Of a stretch of 60,990 nucleotides of DNA, positions 43,011 to 52,331 are shown in pieces; positions within the stretch are counted from its first letter, which is position 1, and each line of letters opens with the position of its first letter. The notes under the pieces were generated by a model. That model did no database searches and was not told the DNA's origin. It saw only the letters and a program-made list of their open reading frames with translations. A program made the position numbers and the translations under genes. Where the stretch lies: assembly GCA_900555635.1 (NCBI GenBank), contig USLU01000028.1, positions 1 through 60,990 of the forward strand. Direction: 5' to 3'. The stretch is from an uncultured Bacteroides sp. (lineage in GTDB: Bacteria; Bacteroidota; Bacteroidia; Bacteroidales; Bacteroidaceae).

Positions 43011-43478
43011 ATGATAGAAAAGAAAATTGTTTGTCAGATTGTTGACGAGTGGCTGGAAGGAAAAGACTATTTCCTGGTAGAAGTAACGATCAGCCCGGAT
43101 GACAAGATTTTGGTGGAGATAGACCACAAAGAAGGTGTTTGGATTGAGGACTGTGTAGAGCTGAGCCGATACATAGAATCCAAGTTGAGCCGTGAGGATG
43201 AAGATTATGAGCTGGAAGTCGGTTCTGCCGGAATCGGACAGCCCTTCAAGGTACTGCAACAGTACATCAACCACATCGACAAAGAAGTGGAAGTACTGAC
43301 AAAGGATGGCCGCAAACTGAGCGGCGTATTGAAGGATGCGAATGAACAACAATTCGTTGTTGCCATTCAGAAAAAAGTGAAAGAAGAAGGCGCCAAACGT
43401 CCCAAACTGGTGGACGAGGACCTGACCCTGAAGTATGATGAGATAAAATACACTAAATACTTAATCAGTTTTAAATAA
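43011..43478 (+). CDS. rimP: Ribosome maturation factor RimP
   Basis: This 155-residue cytoplasmic protein assists 30S subunit assembly. It has the N-terminal RimP fold with FLVEVTISPDDKILVEIDH and WIEDCVELSRYIESKL, and a C-terminal SH3-like half (DKEVEVLTKDGRKLSGVLKD). The GxGQPF-type motif GSAGIGQPFKVLQQY is close to the family form GSPGLDRPL. It starts the conserved rimP-nusA-infB order, 4 bases before nusA, behind a consensus promoter. Confidence 0.93.
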   Translation: MIEKKIVCQIVDEWLEGKDYFLVEVTISPDDKILVEIDHKEGVWIEDCVELSRYIESKLSREDEDYELEVGSAGIGQPFKVLQQYINHIDKEVEVLTKDGRKLSGVLKDANEQQFVVAIQKKVKEEGAKRPKLVDEDLTLKYDEIKYTKYLISFK

Positions 43479-43482
43479 GACT

Positions 43483-44751
43483 ATGGCCAAAAAAGAAGAA
43501 ACTATCAGCTTGATAGATACATTTTCGGAATTCAAAGAACTGAAAAATATCGATAGAACCACTATGGTAAGCGTACTCGAAGAGTCGTTCCGTAGTGTGA
43601 TTGCGAAAATGTTTGGCACCGATGAGAATTACGACGTAATCGTGAACCCCGACAAGGGTGACTTCGAGATATGGCGTAACCGTGAGGTAGTGGCGGATGA
43701 AGATATGGAGAACCCCAATCTGCAAATCCCTTTGAGTGAAGCACAGAAGATTGACGCCTCCTACGAAGTAGGTGAGGAAGTGACCGATGAAGTGATCTTT
43801 GCAAACTTTGGTCGCCGTGCTATCCTGAACTTGCGCCAGACTTTGGCTTCTAAAATTTTGGAACTGGAAAAAGACAGTATCTATAATAAATACATTGATA
43901 AGGTAGGTAGCATCATCAACGCAGAAGTTTACCAGATATGGAAAAAGGAAATGCTGTTGATTGATGACGAAGGCAACGAACTGTTGTTGCCCAAGACCGA
44001 ACAGATTCCGAGCGACTTTTACCGTAAAGGCGAAACTGCCCGTGCCGTTGTGGCCCGTGTTGACAACAAGAACAATAATCCTAAGATTATCCTGAGCCGT
44101 ACGTCACCCGTGTTCCTGCAACGTCTGTTCGAGATGGAAGTACCTGAAATCAATGACGGACTGATTACCATCAAGAAGATTGCCCGCATCCCAGGCGAAC
44201 GTGCCAAGATAGCCGTCGAGAGCTACGATGACCGTATCGACCCGGTAGGCGCCTGCGTAGGTGTGAAGGGTAGCCGTATTCATGGCATTGTCCGCGAGCT
44301 TCGCAACGAAAATATCGATGTTATCAATTATACATCGAATATCCAGTTGTTTATACAGCGTGCCCTCAGCCCTGCCAAGATTTCTTCCATTCGTTTGAAT
44401 GAGGAAGAGCATAAGGCAGAAGTGTTCTTGAAACCCGAGGAAGTTTCGCTGGCTATCGGTAAAGGCGGTTTGAATATCAAGCTGGCCAGTATGTTGACTG
44501 AGTACACCATCGACGTGTTCCGCGAGTTGGATCAGACGGTAGAAGATGAAGATATCTACTTGGATGAATTCCGTGATGAAATAGACGGTTGGGTGATCGA
44601 CGCCATCAAGGCTATCGGTATTGATACTGCAAAAGCAGTGTTGAATGCCCCCCGTGAGATGTTGATTGAAAAGACGGACCTCGAAGAGGAAACGGTGGAC
44701 GAAGTATTACGCATTTTGAAATCGGAGTTCGAAGAAGAAGGAAATGAATAG
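43483..44751 (+). CDS. nusA: Transcription termination/antitermination factor NusA
   Basis: NusA (422 residues) binds RNA polymerase and modulates pausing, termination and antitermination. The N-terminal polymerase-binding domain (about 1-125) is followed by an S1 domain, KH1 (GACVGVKGSRIHGIVREL) and KH2 (SLAIGKGGLNIKLAS), then a short acidic end. The AR repeats of enteric NusA are absent, as usual outside gamma-proteobacteria. Its stop codon is inside the left arm of the palindrome that follows. The hairpin in the operon leader is a possible target of NusA feedback. Confidence 0.95.
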   Translation: MAKKEETISLIDTFSEFKELKNIDRTTMVSVLEESFRSVIAKMFGTDENYDVIVNPDKGDFEIWRNREVVADEDMENPNLQIPLSEAQKIDASYEVGEEVTDEVIFANFGRRAILNLRQTLASKILELEKDSIYNKYIDKVGSIINAEVYQIWKKEMLLIDDEGNELLLPKTEQIPSDFYRKGETARAVVARVDNKNNNPKIILSRTSPVFLQRLFEMEVPEINDGLITIKKIARIPGERAKIAVESYDDRIDPVGACVGVKGSRIHGIVRELRNENIDVINYTSNIQLFIQRALSPAKISSIRLNEEEHKAEVFLKPEEVSLAIGKGGLNIKLASMLTEYTIDVFRELDQTVEDEDIYLDEFRDEIDGWVIDAIKAIGIDTAKAVLNAPREMLIEKTDLEEETVDEVLRILKSEFEEEGNE

Positions 44752-44823
44752 TTATAAGTTATTAGTTATAAGTTATTTGTTATGAACACAAGCAAATAAC
44801 TTATAACTAATAACTTATAACTA
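44749..44823. repeat. Perfect 31-base inverted repeat built from heptamers (nusA-infB gap)
   Basis: Bases 44749-44779 and 44793-44823 are exact reverse complements around a 13-base loop. Each arm is itself iterated: AGTTATA-AGTTATT-AGTTATA-AGTTATT, period 7. The nusA stop is in the left arm. No T-run follows, so it is a weak terminator candidate; an RNA stability or processing hairpin is equally likely. Confidence 0.9.
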
Positions 44824-44863
44824 ACTACCCGCTTCTTTCTCCATTATTCATTAAATTTTAAGT

Positions 44864-47800
44864 ATGACGATAAGGTTAAACAAAGTAACAAGAGATTTAA
44901 ACGTAGGTATTACGACGGCAGTCGAGTTCCTGCAAAAGAAAGGGTATACCGTTGAGGCAAACCCCAATACGAAAATTACCGATGAGCAGTTTGATATGCT
45001 CAAGAAGGAATTTAGTACAGATAAGGACCTTAAAATAAAATCGGAACGTTTTAGTCAGGAGCGTCAGAGCAAGGACCGTGTGAAGTCCTCTGTATCTATT
45101 GACGGCTATAAAGAAACGCAGGAAAAAGCGAAAACGGAAGAGATAAAGACGGTCGTTCCAGAAGAAGTACGCCCGAAGTTTAAGCCTGTCGGCAAAATAG
45201 ATTTGGATAAACTGAACCGCAGACCTGTTCAGGAGAAGGAGAAAGAGGTAGAAAAAGTGGTGGTAGTAGAGAAAAAAGTGGAAGAACCTGCACCGGTGGT
45301 TGTGGAAGAACCGAAGCCGCAGCCTGCACCTCAGCCTGTAACTCAACCGGCTCCCCAGCCTGCCCCAGTGCCACAGCCAGAGCCAAAAGTAGAACCCAAG
45401 CCGGAACCTAAACCGGCACCTCAGCCTGCATCGGTTGCTAAAGAAGAACCGGCTCACGTTGTTGAGGTTAAGGTAGAACCTAAAAAGGAAGAAATGAAAC
45501 AAGAACCTACTCCGGAACCCATTAAACAAGAAACTGTGGTCGAAAAAGAGGAGAAAGAAGTGGTAAGCGGAGAAGATGGTATCTTCAAGATACATCAGCC
45601 TGAATTTGTGTCGAAGATCAATGTCATCGGACAAATCGACTTGGCAGCTTTGAATCAGTCTACACGTCCTAAAAAGAAATCGAAAGAGGAAAAACGCAAG
45701 GAACGTGAAGATAAGGAAAAACAACGTCAGGATCAGCGTAAGCAGATGAAAGAGGCGATTATCAAAGAGATCCGCCGTGACGATAGTAAGCAGAAAGATA
45801 CTAAAGATGCGAATGCAAGGGAGAATGATCCTGCTAAGAAGAAGCGTCTGCGTATCAATAAGGAGAAAGTTGATATTAACAATGCCCAGAATTTCCAAAA
45901 CAATAATGGCAACGATCGTCAGCGAGGTAATAACCAACAAGGTGGCGGCAATAACCAACAGGGTGGCAGAAATAATAACAACAACAATAATAGAAATAAA
46001 GACCGCTTCAAGAAACCGCTTATTAAGCAGGAAGTAAATGAAGAGGATGTAGCAAAGCAAGTAAAAGAAACTCTTGCACGCCTTACCTCCAAAGGAAAGA
46101 ACAAAGGTTCTAAATACCGTAAGGAGAAACGTGAGATGGCTTCCAACCGTATGCAGGAATTGGAAAACCGCGAAATGGCAGATAGCAAGGTTTTGAAACT
46201 GACAGAATTCGTAACTGCCAATGAGTTGGCGAACATGATGGATATTTCTGTGATGCAGGTTATTTCTACTTGTATGAGTATCGGTATAATGGTTTCCATT
46301 AACCAACGTCTGGATGCAGAGACCATCAACTTGGTGGCTGAAGAGTTCGGATTTAAGACTGAATACGTTAGTGCGGAAGTTGCCCAGGCTATCATTGAAG
46401 AAGAGGATGCAGAGGAAGATCTCGAATATCGTGCACCTATTGTAACAGTGATGGGACACGTTGACCACGGTAAGACTTCTTTGCTCGACTACATTCGTAA
46501 AGCAAATGTAATTGCCGGTGAGGCTGGTGGTATCACGCAGCATATCGGTGCTTATCACGTGAAGTTGGACGACGGACGTAAGATTACTTTCCTCGATACT
46601 CCGGGTCATGAAGCGTTTACTGCTATGCGTGCCCGTGGTGCGAAGGCTACGGATATCGCTATCATCATTGTTGCTGCGGACGATAACGTGATGCCGCAGA
46701 CGAAGGAAGCTATCAACCATGCTATGGCTGCCGGTGTTCCTATTGTATTTGCTATTAATAAGATTGATAAGCCGACTGCTAATCCCGATAAGATAAAAGA
46801 AGAATTGGCAGCTATGAACTTCCTGGTTGAAGAATGGGGAGGTAAATATCAGTCACAAGATATCTCTGCCAAGAAGGGACTCGGTGTACCCGAGTTGATG
46901 GAGAAAGTATTGCTGGAAGCTGAAATGCTGGATTTGAAGGCAAATCCGAATCGTAATGCTACCGGCTCTATCATCGAATCCTCGTTGGACAAAGGGCGTG
47001 GTTATGTAGCTACGATATTGGTATCTAACGGTACGTTGAAGGTAGGTGACATTGTGCTGGCCGGTACCAGTTATGGTAAAGTAAAGGCAATGTTCAACGA
47101 ACGTAACGCCCGTATGAAAGAGGCAGGTCCTTCTACACCGGCATTGATATTAGGCTTGAATGGCGCTCCTGCTGCAGGTGATACATTCCACGTAATCGAA
47201 ACCGAACAGGAAGCTCGTGAAATTGCTAACAAGCGCGAACAGTTACAACGTGAACAAGGCTTGCGTACGCAGAAGATGTTGACGCTCGACGAAGTTGGAC
47301 GCCGTCTGGCATTGGGTGACTTCCACGAATTGAACATCATTGTGAAGGGTGACGTGGACGGTTCTGTAGAAGCGTTAAGCGACTCGTTGATTAAGTTGTC
47401 AACCGAACAGGTACAGGTAAATGTCATTCATAAGGGCGTGGGTGCAATCTCCGAATCGGATGTTTCACTGGCTGCTGCTTCGAATGCAATTATCGTAGGC
47501 TTCCAGGTACGTCCTTCGGCTTCTGCCGGTCGACTGGCTGAAAACGAAGGAGTGGATATCCGTAAGTATTCTGTCATTTACGATGCTATCGAAGAAGTGA
47601 AGGCTGCTATGGAAGGTATGTTGGCTCCGGTGATGAAAGAGCAGGTAACTGCAACGATCGAAGTTCGCGAGGTGTTCAATATTACCAAGGTAGGTCTTGT
47701 AGCCGGTGCTATGGTGAAGACCGGAAAGGTGAAACGCAGCGACAAGGCTCGTTTGATTCGCGACGGTATTGTTATATTTACCGGTTCCATCAACGCATTG

Positions 47801-47935
47801 AAACGCTTCAAGGACGATGTGAAAGAAGTAGGTACCAACTTCGAATGTGGTATCAGCTTGACGAATTGCAACGACATCAAGGTAGGCGATATGATCGAAT
47901 CTTACGAAGAAATTGAAGTAAAACAGACCTTATAA
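44864..47935 (+). CDS. infB: Translation initiation factor IF-2
   Basis: IF-2 (1023 residues) is the GTPase that brings initiator tRNA to the ribosome. The N-terminal IF2 helix domain (NKVTRDLNVGITTAVEFLQ) is followed by a long low-complexity linker (about 80-430) rich in Pro, Glu and Lys, then Lys/Arg, then an Asn/Gln/Gly stretch near 350-380. The second IF2_N part, the G domain with G1 GHVDHGKTS at 531-539, DTPGHEAF and NKIDKP, and the beta-barrel and C-terminal domains follow in order. The long linker is typical of Bacteroidota IF-2. The AT-rich spacer after it carries period-8 repeats. Confidence 0.97.
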   Translation: MTIRLNKVTRDLNVGITTAVEFLQKKGYTVEANPNTKITDEQFDMLKKEFSTDKDLKIKSERFSQERQSKDRVKSSVSIDGYKETQEKAKTEEIKTVVPEEVRPKFKPVGKIDLDKLNRRPVQEKEKEVEKVVVVEKKVEEPAPVVVEEPKPQPAPQPVTQPAPQPAPVPQPEPKVEPKPEPKPAPQPASVAKEEPAHVVEVKVEPKKEEMKQEPTPEPIKQETVVEKEEKEVVSGEDGIFKIHQPEFVSKINVIGQIDLAALNQSTRPKKKSKEEKRKEREDKEKQRQDQRKQMKEAIIKEIRRDDSKQKDTKDANARENDPAKKKRLRINKEKVDINNAQNFQNNNGNDRQRGNNQQGGGNNQQGGRNNNNNNNRNKDRFKKPLIKQEVNEEDVAKQVKETLARLTSKGKNKGSKYRKEKREMASNRMQELENREMADSKVLKLTEFVTANELANMMDISVMQVISTCMSIGIMVSINQRLDAETINLVAEEFGFKTEYVSAEVAQAIIEEEDAEEDLEYRAPIVTVMGHVDHGKTSLLDYIRKANVIAGEAGGITQHIGAYHVKLDDGRKITFLDTPGHEAFTAMRARGAKATDIAIIIVAADDNVMPQTKEAINHAMAAGVPIVFAINKIDKPTANPDKIKEELAAMNFLVEEWGGKYQSQDISAKKGLGVPELMEKVLLEAEMLDLKANPNRNATGSIIESSLDKGRGYVATILVSNGTLKVGDIVLAGTSYGKVKAMFNERNARMKEAGPSTPALILGLNGAPAAGDTFHVIETEQEAREIANKREQLQREQGLRTQKMLTLDEVGRRLALGDFHELNIIVKGDVDGSVEALSDSLIKLSTEQVQVNVIHKGVGAISESDVSLAAASNAIIVGFQVRPSASAGRLAENEGVDIRKYSVIYDAIEEVKAAMEGMLAPVMKEQVTATIEVREVFNITKVGLVAGAMVKTGKVKRSDKARLIRDGIVIFTGSINALKRFKDDVKEVGTNFECGISLTNCNDIKVGDMIESYEEIEVKQTL

Positions 47936-47941
47936 TAGATT

Positions 47942-48061
47942 ATAAGATGGTAAGATGATACAATGATAAGATAATAAGGAATGGTGGGGTGATGAGATAA
48001 TAATCTTACCATCCTGCCATTTGTCATTTTCTTATCTTCTTATCATTTTGTCATCTTCTTA
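47942..48061. repeat. AT-rich quasi-palindrome with period-8 words (infB-cvpA gap)
   Basis: The left part reads TAAGATGG-TAAGATGA-TACAATGA-TAAGATAA, the right part TTCTTATC-TTCTTATC-ATTTTGTC-ATCTTC, an imperfect reverse complement. An 11-base exact pair, GATGGTAAGAT (47946-47956) and ATCTTACCATC (48003-48013), allows an alternative fold. It ends just before the cvpA start. Confidence 0.75.
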
Positions 48062-48064
48062 ATT

Positions 48065-48562
48065 ATGGATATTATCATCATCATAGCAATTGGTATAGGA
48101 GCAGTGCTCGGCTTTATGAAAGGTTTCATAAAACAACTGGCTTCCTTGCTGGGGCTGATAGCCGGGCTGTTGGCGGCAAAGGCATTATATGCTTCGTTGG
48201 CAGATAAACTTTGTCCTACGTTGACGGACTCTATGACATTTGCTCAGATATTGGCATTTATCATGATATGGATAGCCGTGCCATTGGCGTTTGCACTGGT
48301 GGCTTCGCTACTAACCAAGGCTATGGAGGCTATTTCACTGGGCTGGCTGAACCGCTGGTTAGGTTCCGGATTGGGAGCGTTAAAGTCCCTTCTGCTGGTG
48401 AGCTTGCTGATTGGTGTGATTGAGTTTATCGACTCGGATGATACGTTGATCGATAAAACAAAAAAGACAGACTCAGTGTTATATTATCCTATGAAATCAT
48501 TTGCCGGGATATTCTTTCCCGTAGCAAAGCAGGTTACTGAACAATATATATTGAATAAATAA
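48065..48562 (+). CDS. CvpA-family membrane protein
   Basis: This 165-residue inner-membrane protein has about four hydrophobic segments (IIIIAIGIGAVLGFMKGFI, LLGLIAGLLAAKALY, FAQILAFIMIWIAVPLAF, LKSLLLVSLLIGVIEF), matching the CvpA/colicin V production family. The biochemical role is not established. Its TAA shares its last A with the ATG of sufB, so the two are translationally coupled, an unusual partner for an iron-sulfur assembly operon. Confidence 0.85.
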   Translation: MDIIIIIAIGIGAVLGFMKGFIKQLASLLGLIAGLLAAKALYASLADKLCPTLTDSMTFAQILAFIMIWIAVPLAFALVASLLTKAMEAISLGWLNRWLGSGLGALKSLLLVSLLIGVIEFIDSDDTLIDKTKKTDSVLYYPMKSFAGIFFPVAKQVTEQYILNK

Positions 48563-50016
48563 TGCAACAGGAAGAACCCAATAAATATGTAAAGGAACTC
48601 ACTCAGGAGAAGTACAAGTACGGTTTTACCACCGATGTACACACCGAGATCATTGAGCGTGGGCTGAATGAGGATGTGGTGCGTCTTATATCGGCGAAGA
48701 AAAATGAACCCGAATGGCTGCTGGAGTTCCGTTTGAATGCGTATCGCCATTGGCTGACGCTGGAGATGCCTACCTGGGCACATCTTCGTATTCCCGAGAT
48801 AGACTATCAGGCTATTTCCTACTATGCTGACCCGACGAAAAAGAAAGAAGGCCCCAAAAGTATGGATGAAGTAGATCCTGAATTGGTGAAGACTTTCAAT
48901 AAGCTGGGCATTCCCTTGGAAGAGCAGATGGCATTGAGTGGTATGGCGGTGGATGCCGTGATGGACTCGGTGTCCGTGAAGACTACCTTCAAGGAGACAT
49001 TGATGGAGAAAGGAATTATCTTCTGCTCCTTCAGTGAGGCTGTGCGTGAACATCCCGACTTGGTACAGAAGTACATGGGATCGGTGGTACCTTATCGTGA
49101 TAATTTCTTTGCAGCGCTCAACTCGGCGGTATTCTCCGATGGTTCGTTTGTATATATCCCCAAAGGAGTACGTTGCCCGATGGAACTGTCTACCTACTTC
49201 CGCATCAACGCCCGCAATACAGGGCAGTTCGAAAGAACGTTGATTGTGGCGGATGATGATTCGTACGTTTCCTATCTGGAAGGTTGTACGGCCCCGATGC
49301 GTGATGAAAACCAGTTGCATGCGGCTATTGTGGAGATTGTAGTACACGACCGTGCCGAAGTGAAGTACAGCACTGTTCAAAACTGGTATCCGGGAGATGC
49401 TGAAGGCAAGGGCGGTGTGTATAACTTTGTTACCAAGCGTGGCCATTGCAAAGGTGTGGACAGCAAGCTATCCTGGACACAGGTTGAGACGGGTTCTGCC
49501 ATTACCTGGAAATATCCTTCCTGCATTCTTACAGGAGATAACTCTACTGCGGAGTTTTATAGTGTAGCGGTAACCAATCATTATCAGCAGGCAGATACGG
49601 GTACCAAGATGATACACCTCGGAAAGAACACCCGGAGTACCATTGTCAGCAAAGGTATTTCTGCCGGAAAGAGTGAAAACTCTTACCGTGGCTTGGTACG
49701 TGTGGCTGCGAAAGCGGATAATGCCCGTAACTATAGCCAGTGTGACTCTTTGCTACTTGGCGATAAATGCGGCGCGCACACTTTCCCCTATATGGATATT
49801 CATAATGAGACGGCCATCGTGGAGCATGAAGCTACCACCAGCAAGATTAGTGAAGACCAAATATTCTATTGCAATCAACGAGGTATTTCTACTGAAGATG
49901 CCGTTGGGTTAATCGTAAACGGTTATGCCAAAGAGGTACTCAATAAACTACCTATGGAGTTTGCCGTAGAGGCGCAGAAACTGTTGGCTATTTCGCTGGA
50001 AGGAAGTGTGGGTTAA
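48562..50016 (+). CDS. sufB: Fe-S cluster assembly scaffold subunit SufB
   Basis: SufB (484 residues) forms the scaffold on which Fe-S clusters are built, with SufC and SufD. Family stretches are EWLLEFRLNAYRHWLTLEMP, YIPKGVRCPMELSTYFRIN, VSYLEGCTAPMRDENQLHAA and ATTSKISEDQIFYCNQRGIS. It overlaps cvpA by one base. After it comes a 113-base spacer with period-7 inverted repeats, then sufC. Confidence 0.96.
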   Translation: MQQEEPNKYVKELTQEKYKYGFTTDVHTEIIERGLNEDVVRLISAKKNEPEWLLEFRLNAYRHWLTLEMPTWAHLRIPEIDYQAISYYADPTKKKEGPKSMDEVDPELVKTFNKLGIPLEEQMALSGMAVDAVMDSVSVKTTFKETLMEKGIIFCSFSEAVREHPDLVQKYMGSVVPYRDNFFAALNSAVFSDGSFVYIPKGVRCPMELSTYFRINARNTGQFERTLIVADDDSYVSYLEGCTAPMRDENQLHAAIVEIVVHDRAEVKYSTVQNWYPGDAEGKGGVYNFVTKRGHCKGVDSKLSWTQVETGSAITWKYPSCILTGDNSTAEFYSVAVTNHYQQADTGTKMIHLGKNTRSTIVSKGISAGKSENSYRGLVRVAAKADNARNYSQCDSLLLGDKCGAHTFPYMDIHNETAIVEHEATTSKISEDQIFYCNQRGISTEDAVGLIVNGYAKEVLNKLPMEFAVEAQKLLAISLEGSVG

Positions 50017-50122
50017 ATGAAGAGTTAAGAATGAAGAATGAAGAATTAAAATAGAACAATGAAGAGTTAGGAATGAAGATATATATGAAATTCTTCATTC
50101 TTAATTCTTCATTCTTAATTTA
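50017..50122. repeat. Period-7 inverted repeats (sufB-sufC gap)
   Basis: Left side: AAGAGTT-AAGAATG-AAGAATG-AAGAATT (from 50020). Right side: TTCTTCA-TTCTTAA-TTCTTCA-TTCTTAA (50091-50118). GAGTTAAGAATGAAGAAT (50022-50039) pairs with 50090-50107 with one G-T position, and a second right copy (50104-50121) can compete. A second left-type copy lies at 50060-50077. Confidence 0.85.
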
Positions 50123-50129
50123 GAAGATT

Positions 50130-50885
50130 ATGTTAGAAATAAAAGACCTATATGCCAGTATCAACGGCAAAGAAATATTGAAGGGCATCAATCTTACTAT
50201 CCGTGACGGTGAAGTGCACGCACTGATGGGACAGAACGGTGCCGGTAAAAGTACGCTGAGCAATGTACTTGTAGGACATCCGGCTTATGAAGTGACTCGT
50301 GGCTCGGTAACCTTCAACGGAAAAGACCTTTTGGCTATGAGTCCCGAAGATCGTGCTCACGAAGGTATTTTCCTGTCTTTCCAGGCACCGGTCGAGATTC
50401 CGGGAGTTTCGATGGTGAACTTTATGCGTGCTGCTGTGAACGAGCAACGCAAGTACCGCCATTTGCCCGCTCTATCGGCCAGTGAATTCCTGAAGCTGAT
50501 GCGCGAGAAGCGTGCCATTGTGGAATTGGACAACAAACTGGCGAACCGAAGTGTAAACGAAGGATTCAGTGGCGGCGAGAAGAAACGTAACGAGATTTTC
50601 CAGATGGCTATGTTAGAACCTACCTTTGCTATCTTGGATGAGACAGACTCCGGCCTTGACGTAGATGCCTTGCGCATTGTAGCCGATGGCTTCAATAAAC
50701 TGAAAACTCCGCTGACCAGCGCTATGGTTATCACCCACTATCAGCGTTTGCTGGACTATCTGAAGCCTGACCATGTACATGTATTGATGGGAGGACGTAT
50801 CGTGAAATCCGGTGGTCCCGAATTGGCTAAAGAAATTGAAGCCCGCGGCTTCGACTGGATAAAAAAAGAGGCAGGAGATTTATGA
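50130..50885 (+). CDS. sufC: Fe-S cluster assembly ATPase SufC
   Basis: SufC (251 residues) is the ABC-type ATPase of the SufBCD scaffold. Walker A is GQNGAGKST at 34-42, the signature FSGGEKKRNEIFQMA follows, and Walker B is FAILDETDSGLD, with the SufC-typical D-loop. Length is normal. The last codons and the TGA (50877-50885) form part of the left arm of the inverted repeat downstream. Confidence 0.96.
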   Translation: MLEIKDLYASINGKEILKGINLTIRDGEVHALMGQNGAGKSTLSNVLVGHPAYEVTRGSVTFNGKDLLAMSPEDRAHEGIFLSFQAPVEIPGVSMVNFMRAAVNEQRKYRHLPALSASEFLKLMREKRAIVELDNKLANRSVNEGFSGGEKKRNEIFQMAMLEPTFAILDETDSGLDVDALRIVADGFNKLKTPLTSAMVITHYQRLLDYLKPDHVHVLMGGRIVKSGGPELAKEIEARGFDWIKKEAGDL

Positions 50886-50975
50886 TTTCAGATTTATGAA
50901 CTTTATAACTGTATCAAATAACACGTTCATAAATCATAGACCTGATAAATCATAAATCATAAATCATAAATATAG
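50877..50975. repeat. Period-7 inverted repeats (sufC-sufD gap)
   Basis: Left: ATTTATG-ATTTCAG-ATTTATG (50878-50898). Right: several CATAAAT heptamers up to 50975. Exact pairs are GATTTATGAAC (50891-50901) with 50925-50935, and GATTTATGATTT (50877-50888) with 50947-50958. The sufC stop codon is inside the left arm. Confidence 0.85.
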
Positions 50976-50977
50976 AA

Positions 50978-52321
50978 ATGAGTGTAGAACAACAATACAT
51001 AGACCTTTTCTCCCAAACCGAGGCAATGATATGCAGGCATAGTGCCGAGGTGCTGAATGCGCCGCGTGCTGCTGCATTTGCTGACTTTGAGCGGCTGGGA
51101 TTTCCTACCCGTAAACAGGAGAAATACAAATATACGGATATCAGTAAGTTCTTTGAACCGGATTATGGTTTGAACCTGAACCGGTTGGATATTCCCGTAA
51201 ACCCTTACGATGTATTCAAGTGCGATGTGCCTAATATGAGTACCGCCCTGTACTTCGTGGTGAACGATGCTTTCTATAACAAATCTTTGCCTAAGTTCCA
51301 CCTGCCTGAAGGCGTTATCTTCGGTAGTTTGAAAGAGGTGGCGGAACAAAATCCGGAATTGGTGAAGAAATACTATGGCAAGTTGGCGAATACTTCCGAA
51401 GATGGAGTGACCGCCTTCAATACCGCCCTTACACAAGATGGCGTTTTGCTTTATGTACCGAAGAACGTGGTAGTGGACAAAACCATCCAATTGGTCAATA
51501 TCTTACGCGGTGATGTGAACTTCATGGTGAACCGCCGTGTGCTGATTATTCTGGAAGAAGGAGCACAAGTACGCCTCTTGGCATGCGATCATGCCATGGA
51601 TAATGTGAACTTCCTGGCAACCCAGGTAATCGAAGTATTTGTGGGTGAGAATGCGAACCTTGATTTTTATGAACTGGAAGAAACGCATACCAGTACGGTA
51701 CGTATCAGTAACATGTATGTAAAGCAGGAAGCAAACAGCAATGTATTGTTGAATGGTATGACTTTGCATAATGGTACGACTCGCAACACCACCCAAGTAT
51801 TGCTGGCAGGCGAAGGGGCTAATCTCAACTTCTGTGGTATGGCTATTGCGGATAAGAACCAGCATGTCGATAATAACACCACTATTGACCATGCCGTGCC
51901 CAATTGCACCAGCAATGAACTTTTCAAGTATGTACTCGACGATCAGTCTACCGGTGCATTTGCCGGATTAGTCTTGGTGCGCCCTGACGCACAACATACC
52001 AGTTCGCAGCAAACGAACCGTAATCTTTGTGCCACCCGCGAAGCACACATGTACACCCAGCCACAGCTGGAAATTTATGCTGACGACGTGAAATGTAGTC
52101 ATGGAGCTACAGTGGGGCAACTCAATGAAAATGCTTTGTTCTACATGCAGCAACGTGGTATCTCTGCCCGCGAAGCGCGATTATTACTGATGTTTGCCTT
52201 TGTCAACGAAGTTATTGATACCATTCGCTTGGACGTTTTGAGAGATCGCTTGCATCTGTTGGTAGAAAAACGTTTCCGTGGAGAATTGAATAAATGCGAA
52301 GGATGCGCGATATGTAAGTAA
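50978..52321 (+). CDS. sufD: Fe-S cluster assembly subunit SufD
   Basis: SufD (447 residues) is the SufB paralogue that completes the SufBC2D scaffold. Typical parts: FPTRKQEKYKYTDISKFF, ASNVLLNGMTLHN-like strand NSNVLLNGMTLHNGTTRN, EIYADDVKCSHGATVGQLN and ALFYMQQRGISAREARLLL. The C-terminus holds a CEGCAICK-type Cys pair. sufS starts 10 bases after its stop, the only spacer of this sub-cluster without inverted repeats. Confidence 0.94.
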   Translation: MSVEQQYIDLFSQTEAMICRHSAEVLNAPRAAAFADFERLGFPTRKQEKYKYTDISKFFEPDYGLNLNRLDIPVNPYDVFKCDVPNMSTALYFVVNDAFYNKSLPKFHLPEGVIFGSLKEVAEQNPELVKKYYGKLANTSEDGVTAFNTALTQDGVLLYVPKNVVVDKTIQLVNILRGDVNFMVNRRVLIILEEGAQVRLLACDHAMDNVNFLATQVIEVFVGENANLDFYELEETHTSTVRISNMYVKQEANSNVLLNGMTLHNGTTRNTTQVLLAGEGANLNFCGMAIADKNQHVDNNTTIDHAVPNCTSNELFKYVLDDQSTGAFAGLVLVRPDAQHTSSQQTNRNLCATREAHMYTQPQLEIYADDVKCSHGATVGQLNENALFYMQQRGISAREARLLLMFAFVNEVIDTIRLDVLRDRLHLLVEKRFRGELNKCEGCAICK

Positions 52322-52331
52322 ATGAAGAATT

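Noticed and set aside
44897..46720. A 607-codon open frame on the strand opposite infB
   Set aside because: It is antisense to the low-complexity linker and G domain of IF-2, reads as repeated Phe/Leu/Arg runs and has no recognisable domain. It is a by-product of biased codons.
44749..50975. Invertible phase-variation promoters flanked by inverted repeats
   Set aside because: The loops are short or carry no promoter boxes, the arms are low-complexity words and no invertase gene is near.
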